NCBI GenBank assembly: GCA_022605405.1
Contig: JABYQQ010000019.1
Span: forward strand, 620,001 to 684,000
DNA length: 64,000 nucleotides
Direction of reading: 5' to 3'
Source: Earliella scabrosa
Lineage: Eukaryota > Basidiomycota > Agaricomycetes > Polyporales > Polyporaceae
Part shown: piece by piece, positions 56,165 through 64,000 of the stretch
How the letters are laid out: every line of letters begins with the position of its first letter
Numbering within the stretch: the stretch's first letter is position 1
The notes under the pieces: model-generated
Databases searched by the model: none
What the model saw: the letters and a program-made list of their open reading frames with translations, nothing else
What the model was told of the DNA's origin: nothing
Translations under genes and position numbers: made by a program

Positions 56165-58753
56165 ATGCATGCGCACGACGGTGGCGTGCTCTTGGCAGAC
56201 ACACCTGTCATCGGTGGACGGTTTCCGGGCTTGCCCCCGCTCGACAGCACGTATGGGGCGTTGTATATGGGGACGGTGTTCAGTATAATGTAAGTGCGCC
56301 ACCATTTTGTCTTCATTCTTCGCGGATCACAGGTCGCGGGTCGCGGGAGAGCGACGGGAGGACGGTTGCGATCACTGATGCTGACTCATTCTTTGCGTGC
56401 AGATTCTATGGCTTCACGGTGTACCAGACTCATCGGTACTTCATCTTGTACCCGAAGGACCTGCCTTATGTCAAATGGCTGGTGCGTTGCAGGTTGTATA
56501 CGCACACGCGTCGCACCTACTAACGTGTTACTTGTCCGCGGATCCGGTCTCCAGGTGGTCACTATCTTGTAAGCACGACAGCTCGCTCACTCCGAGTGTC
56601 GCGCGGACCGTCTACTGACCAACCTTCTCGACTGTGCAGCATTCTTGAAACGTTTCATTCGATACTCTCCATTTCTGCATGGTCCGTCTGGCCCGCATGA
56701 CGGTCGTTATGTAGATCGCATCCCAGGGCGGTCGCTAACCCAGGCACTGCGTAGTTATCACCGATTCATCACCAACTTCCTGAACCCCGCGAGCCTGGCT
56801 GAAGGACACTGGTCCGTTCTCCGTCCCGGATGCTGCATCTCTCGAGAACGCGCACTGATATTCCTCCGCCTCCGTCGTCTTCCAGGTCTACACGCGTGAG
56901 TCTCTCCCGGGAAAACACTAGCGATCGTACAGCCCATTCTAACTCGACTGTCACCATCGGAATGAAGCTGCTCGTTCCGGCTACGGTGGGTTCTCCGTCT
57001 CCTTGGAGTCCCGACCAACAGCACCGAGCTGATCTGTATGCGTCGCTCAGGGATTGACGATTTTCGTTTGTCAAGTGTGCGGACCCAACCCTCCTTTGCT
57101 TCCGATGCGTGTTGCTGTACTGAACGCCTCCTCTCGCTGGTCGTTTATAGCTTCTACGCCCACCGCGTCTGGATCGGTAGGCCCACCTTTCGGCGTTTCA
57201 GTCTTGAAGCTGTGGCTGAGGCTCTCTCACACTCCCAGTTGGGCCGCGCTTCCGATGGCTTGTCGGACTGTCTGTGAGCCCTTCATCTCACTTTGTTACG
57301 TCGAGATGTGCTGACAGTTGCAAATGGAGGTCGTCGGCATGCTGTTGCTCATAGGTGAGGCTTGACCGCCCGCGCGCCAGTCCAGAGGACTCTGACCGAC
57401 TCTTTCCGGCTTCGTGCAGCGTTCACCATCGGTGAGTCCCCGCGCAGGGCGTCCGTTACAGCGTTACTCAATCGCGCTCTTCGTTCTGCAGTGGGCACAG
57501 TTGAGAGGTACGCCGCGACCGTCCCTCTCTAGCTCCCATGCCCTGATCTCTGCCCCTGTCGCTCGTGCACAGCTTCATCCTGAGCCTCGAGGACTTCAAG
57601 CACGTCGCTGTGAGTTGCACCCTCCCGACTCATCACAACGATCTCGGCTCTCACACTCCGGTCCGTAGTGGCTGATCTCGTCGATGTACGGCTCCGCGGT
57701 GTTCGCCGACATAGTCCTCTCGGGGACGCTCATCACCGTCCTCTTCCGCAGCCGGACGGGCTTTCGACGGTCAGTACCGCGCCGCACGTGGATCCCACAG
57801 TCTCTAACGTCCCTTGCGTGTCGGCGCACAGGACGGATTCGACGATCGAGGTGCTCATTCTCTACACCATCAACACCGGTGCGTCCCTCCCCCGTGCTCT
57901 CTCCCGTGACCGTTCCCCTGAGCTCATCCGACGACACGATGCGCCAGGGCTGATCATGACCATCTTTGGGCTGCTCTGCTTCATCTTCGTAAGTGCCACA
58001 GCGGCTCCGCACCGAGGGAACGAACAGTCTCATCAGACGCGCGACACCGCGCCGCTCCACAGGCGATGATCCTCCCCGGAAACCTCATCTACATCGGCAC
58101 GAGCCTGCCCGGGACGAAACTCTACGCGAACTCGGTCCTCGCGGTGTACGTCCCCACCCAATGTCCATGATATCTCAATGCTGACATCATGCATCCCTCG
58201 TGGCACGACGAACGGACGGGCAGCCTGAACTCGCGCAAGGCGCTCTCGAACCGGATGCTCGAGCGGATGGAGATGGGCACGTTCGAGGCGTACGTCGGTA
58301 CCGCGCAGCGCCGACGGAGGAGGAGAAGCAGGAGGAGCGACGACGACGGCGAGGAAGGGGAGGGGGAGGGGGGCGACATCCCGCCGCAGGTACGGTCCTT
58401 CTCCTTCCACTCCCTGTTGTTTTCGTGGATGGTTACCGTCGGACGTGGGATCTGGGCTGACCTGACCCCTTCGACAGCTCTCCCTCCTGACGCGCTCCAA
58501 CGTCGACGACACGCATATCAGCTTCGCCACGCGCACTGGGACCTCGAGCGGGACGGGTGGCACGGGGACGGACGGGAGCAACGCAACCTCGTCCGGCGGT
58601 ATCTCGAGCACCGCGGGCGAGTCGAGCGGGAGCAGCCGGGTCTTTGTGGAGAAGGAGAAGCACCCGACCATGGACGGGCTCATGCGGGACACGGACGCTG
58701 AGAAGGAGAAGGGGCGGTCCTCGTCGCTGCCCGCCTCCCGTCCGGCAGGATGA
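56165..58753 (+). CDS. DUF6534-family membrane protein 2
   Basis: The start ATG gives MHAHDGGVLLADTPVIGGRF, then LPPLDSTYGALYMGTVFSIM with a GTAAGT donor inside the last codon. Exons that follow: FYGFTVYQTHRYFILYPKDL (56403 on), SILETFHSILS (56640), YHRFITNFLNPASLAEGHW (56757), a small-exon region with poorly resolved boundaries to 57850, then ILPGNLIYIGTSLPGTKLYA (58070), LNSRKALSNRMLERMEMGTF (58222) and a Gly/Ser/Thr-rich tail ending EKGRSSSLPASRPAG. Family role unknown; multi-pass membrane topology expected. Some donors (GTCCGT) are unusual. Confidence 0.78.
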
Positions 58754-60301
58754 TGGATACATGTAGTGTACGGTTGTACCGGAGTTTTTGTACTATTACC
58801 ATTGTTGTTGCTGGATGCTGTGTAGAACTTTAGCCTTGCTTATCCTGTCTCGAGGACGGCGTGCTGCATTGTGGTGCTCTTGCGTGTGGCCTGGCACGCG
58901 GAGGAGGACATGCGAAGCGCCGAAAGAACGTCGCGAGCGCTACGCGTCGCAGCTCCTTCCGTCCTCCCAGGGGCCAGCTGGGCACTTATCGTAATTGCTC
59001 CTTCACCCGCGTTATACAATGTCGCTGTCCCTAACCTTCCGAAACACGGCGTGAAGACGGCGCGCGACGCAGAACTCCCGACCTCGTGCAAGTAGACAAA
59101 CATGTCGGACGTGTATACAACGCTTCGCGTCGGTGACTTGACCTGATGTCTCTGTCTTTTTTCCGGCAGTCGTTTTGCGTGGAGGTGCGTATATGCTGGG
59201 TCAAGAAACTCGACATCAAGAACAACACATATGCCGCAATCCAGCCTTTGAGCCGTAGTCGGTTGGAGTCGTCGTTGGAAAGACAACGGTACGTGCTCCC
59301 GCAACCCACGCGTATAGTGGTGCTTCCTCCGAACGCGACGCCCGCAAATCCTCCACATTCATCCAATCACCCTGATGGTGTCACTTGCCGCGGGCATGAT
59401 CCAGCCACACAGGCCCAGCGAGAGCCGGCGGAGACGAGGACTAGGTTCAAAACGCCCCAGCCGCGCGGTTCAGAACTTCTCACTTCCTGCGCATCGATGC
59501 ATCTCCGGAGAAGAGGCCTCGAGACACAGGGGACGACGGTGCGTCTATTTACACTTTGCTCGGCATGCGACCGGAAGATGTCGATGAGGTTCAATGGCTC
59601 TGGTGACCCCGGAGATGACGAAGAAGACCGTCTGCTGGCTGGAGCAGTGTCTGGAGGCAACTCACGTCGTTCATGATGTACGACATTTGATGATGTGCGT
59701 CGTCTTCATCAGCTCGCAGAAACCCTAGTATTGACAGCGACCGCTGGACTGCGACACGACAGGCGTTGCGGTGGAATTGAGACCGCGTGGGCGGACGTTC
59801 GCATGCGCACGCCTCTTCCGCCGCAAGCAAACGACGCGCGGTCGCCCCGGAAGCACAAGGATGATGGATGACCCGCCGCGCAGCTTCGCAGGTGTGTTTA
59901 TGCGGCTTCTTGTTCCTGCATTATGCATGTCGCTCACTGGTCCAATGGGACCGCACGGGGTTCTCGCGCACGGACTGACGTGGTGGTCAGCAATGGCGCG
60001 ACGACGTGGGTGACATGCCGATCGATATACACCCTCCGAGGTCCTGTCAAGACTTTGGATCTCCCTCGTTCGACCTTGTCTGAGGTGCGGCAGCCTCCGC
60101 GGCGCTGCGGTAGCTTGGTTCAAACGTGAATGGCGGGATCCAGGCTCCTGGCCGTGGTTCGTTGCACACGCACACGTAGGTAGCTAGCTTCTCATTGGAG
60201 CAAGAAAGGTGCGCTGACCGACCGTTCAGACGTATCAGCATTCTAACGGTATCCCAGATCCTTAGAACGTAATCGAACCTGCCCGCACCTGCAGACTACA
60301 G
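58754..60301. other. 1.5 kb spacer, possibly decayed coding sequence
   Basis: Between converging DUF6534 gene 2 and the methyltransferase gene. Open frames of 130-176 codons occur on both strands (for example 58840-59358 minus, 59146-59676 plus) but none shows a family pattern or joins sensibly to another. A CGCTGCGGTAG word, 10 of 11 like the shared promoter motif, is at 60103-60113. Confidence 0.4.
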
Positions 60302-61042
60302 TCATGATTCCACCGCCTTCGGCTTGCGAGCTTCAAAGAGCGCGACGACCCCGACCACGCGCACCTCGTACTCCTCAAAGCATGCAGCAAGCGCCTCCCT
60401 GAGCCCCTCCTCCGAGTCCGCCGTGTTCCCAAAGATGCCCTTCCTGTTGTACAACCCCATCAAGCGCCTCCCGAGCCAATTGTGCCGCACACCATGCCCG
60501 AGGATCGTCGACCCGTACACGACCCCGCCCGGCGCAAGCACGGGGACGACGTTCGCGAACACGTCCGTCGCCTTCTTCGGCAGCGCGCCCGGCAGGCAGT
60601 GGAAGACGTAGAAGAGCGCGACCGAGTCGTACCTCGCCCTCTCCGTATCAATGTCAGGCTCGGACAGCGGGCGGAAGATGTTGTGCTCGACCGCGTCGAT
60701 CGCGCCCCGGAAGCCCGCGCGCAAGAGGCGCGTGCGCGCGTACGCGAGCGTGGCGGGGTTCAGGTCGAGGAGCGTGACGCGCTGCGTTTTGGAGAGGGCG
60801 GGGACCGACGCGGCGGGGTAGTAGCCGGTGCCGACGCCGATTTCGAGGTGCGCGGAGGAGTCGCGGAGGGGGCGCTGGTAGAAGGGGAGGAGAACTGAGC
60901 CGGTGGGGCAGCGCCAGGCGAGGGCGTTGGAGAGGGTGAGGACGACGAGGTCGTAGAAGCGGAGCGCGAGGGTGGTGTAGACGGACGCGGAGGCCTCCAT
61001 TTGCGGCTTTGGCGGGGGGTGCGGGGGGTTGGAGGCGGACAT
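60302..61042 (-). CDS. Class I SAM-dependent methyltransferase
   Basis: Intronless, 246 residues. I start at ATG 61042 (MSASNPPHPPPKPQMEASAS), because the open frame further upstream has no ATG. Motif I is EIGVGTGYYPAA (residues about 72-83), the acidic end of strand 2 is VTLLDLNPATLAYA, then a strand-4 segment YDSVALFYVFHCLPGAL and VVPVLAPGGVVYGSTILGHG. This fits a Rossmann-fold small-molecule methyltransferase of the UbiE/methyltransf-11 kind. The substrate cannot be read from sequence. The C-terminal half (RRLMGLYNRKGIFGN, then CFEEYEVRVVGVVALFEARK) is shared with relic 2. GC content is high. This is the only intact copy of a gene with two broken copies in the window. Confidence 0.87.
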   Translation of the reverse strand: MSASNPPHPPPKPQMEASASVYTTLALRFYDLVVLTLSNALAWRCPTGSVLLPFYQRPLRDSSAHLEIGVGTGYYPAASVPALSKTQRVTLLDLNPATLAYARTRLLRAGFRGAIDAVEHNIFRPLSEPDIDTERARYDSVALFYVFHCLPGALPKKATDVFANVVPVLAPGGVVYGSTILGHGVRHNWLGRRLMGLYNRKGIFGNTADSEEGLREALAACFEEYEVRVVGVVALFEARKPKAVES

Positions 61043-62761
61043 GGTGGTCGTTGGCAAGATGCTCGATGTCCTCAAGTGGGTGTGGGAGCCCGCAGGAGCA
61101 GCGGTAAGTAGGCTTCTTGTCGCGCGTGGGGCCGTGGAAGACTATATCATCGCTGACTCGGACGGCAGGGTCGCACGAGGGCGATGATGTAAGACAGGGC
61201 CTGGGCGGGGTTTGTGGGGCTTTCCTTGTCCCACGACGAGCGCGAAGATGGAGATGCTTATGTCTCTATCGTCCGGCGGGAGGAGGACGATCTCTGCACC
61301 GTCCACACTTAGGTGGAATTGTTTCGCGCGACAAGAGATTGAACCGATAGGTCACGGCGAAGGCAAGTGAGTTTCTCTTACAAGATGCGCGATGGCTGAC
61401 TTTCAGTGAGATCATTCTAGGTTACCGTCACTCATGGACTCCCCCAAGCCGCGGAGTCTGGGTCACATCGCGTCTCATCGCGCCCGCCATAATGAATCCA
61501 TATCAGCATGACACGTTCCACCCGTATGGAGCTCGAGTGAGTGCGCCCTCAGTGCGGGACAGATACGCGCCCGCCGCCCACAGCAACTCTATTCTCATGA
61601 AGGCCAATCGTGCGAGATCTGACTTTACTTTCAGGTCACGTCATGATCGTGTTTATCGACGACATATTGGTGCGTTTCGTCTCGGTCTTCGAAAGATGCT
61701 GATTGATTCCTGACGTGAAGGACCTCGACACCGAACATCGCTCTCCTTACAGGAAGACCATGAACTTTAAGACTTCTTCCCGCCGGACCTCACAATGCTA
61801 CGTCCAGGCGATCGGCATGGTCCATCGTGTTTTGGAGGCACGAGGTAAGCGAGAAGGCAGTCAAGGCACAGCCCATCGACGCCACGAAGCTCCAAGAAAT
61901 GCTCAATGCCTCCGGTCGACAATTGGCCGTATATGGATACGGTAATTACTCTCCGGTCCAGTGTTGGACTTTGGCTGAGTGCGTGTAGTAGTCCTCAGGC
62001 TGAACCTTCGCACTCGGACTTATGACCGAGAAGCAAGGTGCTTACATAGTCGAGCGTGCACTCTTCTCCCTGCGGCCCCCCTTCGGCCGGGGCTTCGCTG
62101 TTCAACAGACGACATGCGACGTATAGACCACGATGTCATCGCTCTGACCTCGTGGCAAACTTAGAGTTCCTCCTTCCGGCTAGGCATCAGGAGGCGCGGG
62201 GCTAATGCGACGAAGCCCCACTCCTACTCGCTATGGGCAACCGGGCTTCCGGCATCTGACCATCGCAGCGGGCAAACCCGCGCACACCATTCAGTCTCCA
62301 TTTCCGCACCCCACGGCCTGCGGACGATAAGTAATCGGGTGAAGACCGCCGAGTGTGGGCTCAGATCCACCCAGGCGTCACTCGCGTCCCGTTGAGGATC
62401 AATGTTACCCTAGTGCAGCGCCGCCTACGCCCCGCACACTGCCGCTACCCACGGTCCAAGGGACAAAAGCGTTGTGGCACAGCGGCTGCACACGGCTCCC
62501 TCCCCACATCGATGCTCTCTCTGTTTCTCCGTGCCTACCGAACGAGCCTTCCCGCACCCTGTTCGGCGCGCTGACAGCTGAGTTTGCCTGTACTGACGCC
62601 GCGACACGCAGCCCTGGACCTGTCACCCCCAGGGCGTATATATCTCCATCGTCCGCAAGAGGTACCACTCCGCCACCACCCCTAGTCACCCAGTTCAGGA
62701 GCGCAGGACGCGTGGAGCGGGAAGAAGAGCGAGAAGACCCCTTGGACCCGGACGGACCATC
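61043..62761. other. 1.7 kb spacer with a reverse-transcriptase-like motif
   Basis: Contains the methyltransferase promoter and the DUF6534 gene 3 upstream region. At 61640-61672 a frame reads VMIVFIDDILV, like the catalytic block of Ty3/gypsy reverse transcriptases, with stops close by on the 3' side. No gag, integrase or long terminal repeats seen. Around 61840-61960 another frame (HEVSEKAVKAQPIDATKLQE) looks protein-like but is not recognised. Confidence 0.4.
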
Positions 62762-64000
62762 ATGTTCTACCCTCGCGAACTCGTCGATGTGGTTCTCGCG
62801 GCCTCGGATGCACCCACGCCCGGCGCCTCTCAGGCTCCCGCAGGCCCTCCAGTCCCACAGGTGCCCGCGCTGGACAACACATACGGGGCGCTGTTCATCG
62901 GAGCTGCGTTTGGGTTCATGTGCGTAATCATTCATTTCTCTCGTTTGCTGGCTAATCGACGAGTCACTGTACAGGCTCTATGGGCTCACGGTGCACCAGA
63001 CGTATAGGTACTTCCGGCTGTACCAGGCGGACATCCCGCTGCTCAAAACACTGGTGCGTGGGTCTTTCGGGAGCCGCGAGTTGAGGTTGTGGATGTTTGA
63101 CCCGTCACACGATCGTGCTCGTTCAGGTGTCGGTCATTTGGTGAGCTATCCCGAACCATGTGTCTTCTCCGCGCTGAATGCGTCTCTTAGGATCCTTGAG
63201 ACGCTGCACACGGCGCTTGTCATTGGTGCTTGGTGAGTCTCCCTCCCGCAGTATACTGCGGAACGATTACTTACCCAGTATCTCTGCTAGCTACTACCGC
63301 CTCATCACGAACTACTTCCACCCAGAGAACTTGGTCATAGGTCACTGGTGAGTGCTCCGTCGATAAACGCCTATGCAGCGAACGTCCAAACGCTGACGAC
63401 GAGAACAGGACTACGCAAGTGCGTCTCACCATTTTATTCCCTTGTGTACGAAGGTGCTCACTGAGAGAACGGGACAGCTACTAACCCCGATCACTGTGAG
63501 TGGGTTCTCTTCTCGATCGACCGTCAGATGGAGAAGAAGCTGATGGCGGTCGTGGGGCGCTGTTAGGGAATCACGATTTTGGTCTGCCAAAGGTTCGCCT
63601 CTCTCCCTTCTTCCTTCCTTCCCTCGCATCTGACCTCGTTCATGCGATTAGCTTCTACGCACGTCGAGTATGGCTCGGTATGCGTCTCATCTTCTCCATG
63701 GATCATCGCACGGGCTCATAAATCACGAACAGTGGGGCCGACATATAGGTACCTCGTTGGCGTCGCGGTGAGAACCCTTTGTGCGATACTGCATCCCGGG
63801 GCGATTGCTGAGCGTGCTGTCTTGCTTACAGGCGATCCTCATGTTGGCTATCCTTGGTAAGCCCCGTCTAGCTGCGGCACGGTGTGTACAGTTGTTCTCA
63901 TCGCATGACATCGATCGACAGGGTTCACGATATGTGAGTATCTTCCCAACCCAGCGTGAGCGAGTATGGGTAGGCTGATACCGCAACGCCGTAGCTGCAT
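62762..64000 (+). CDS. DUF6534-family membrane protein 3, 3' partial
   Basis: Start ATG gives MFYPRELVDVVLAASDAPTP, then VPALDNTYGALFIGAAFGFM and a GTGCGT donor at the same place as in the other two DUF6534 genes. Following exons: LYGLTVHQTYRYFRLYQADI (62972 on), WILETLHTALVIGA (63191), YYRLITNYFHPENLVIGHW (63291), then short segments with SFYARRVWL-type sequence near 63650 and RYLVGVAV near 63745. The gene runs off the right edge. Order and spacing of exons match genes 1 and 2, so the family was already spliced this way before duplication. Confidence 0.8.

Overview
The window looks like the nuclear genome of a basidiomycete fungus, most likely an agaricomycete of the polypore type. Genes are split by many short GT..AG introns (about 50-80 bp), coding DNA is GC-rich, and the families are typical of mushroom-forming fungi: HSPA12-type Hsp70-like ATPases, F-box-like proteins, a HET-domain protein, DUF6534 membrane proteins, a GtaA-type glutaminase and a DUF300/TMEM184 protein. 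I found no operons, CRISPR arrays, rRNA or convincing tRNA genes. Gene models were built by eye from splice sites and from comparing paralogues inside the window.

Layout. 0-10.4 kb holds an Hsp70-like gene (5' end outside), an F-box-like gene, a HET-domain gene and a membrane-anchored glutaminase. 12.8-27.2 kb is the most unusual part. A coiled-coil gene of unknown function (CC, + strand) and an Hsp70-like ATPase gene (H, - strand) alternate three times: CC1 H2 CC2 H3 CC3 H4. Each CC therefore converges on one Hsp70-like gene, and CC2 and CC3 also share a bidirectional promoter region with the Hsp70-like gene on their left. A decayed CC copy lies inside the array. 27.7-33.2 kb has three F-box-like genes in a row. 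34.3-42.9 kb has the TMEM184-like gene and three small genes (Asn/Gly-rich, a 120-residue basic/aromatic protein, a Gln-rich coiled coil). 44.1-55.4 kb mixes three F-box-like genes of a second subfamily (two from a recent tandem duplication), a DUF6534 gene, an F-box-like 3' relic and two fragments of a methyltransferase gene. 56.1-64 kb has two more DUF6534 genes around the apparently intact methyltransferase gene.

How the genes may work together. The HSPA12-like ATPase and CC proteins are physically coupled, duplicated as modules, and share an 11-bp promoter word (TGCTGCGGTAG). F-box-like and HET families lie on both sides, and both expand and turn over quickly in agaricomycetes. The most economical hypothesis, which is inference only, is a lineage-specific ATPase/coiled-coil partner system in a fast-evolving recognition or protein-quality-control neighbourhood. 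This is the best candidate here for an undescribed system.
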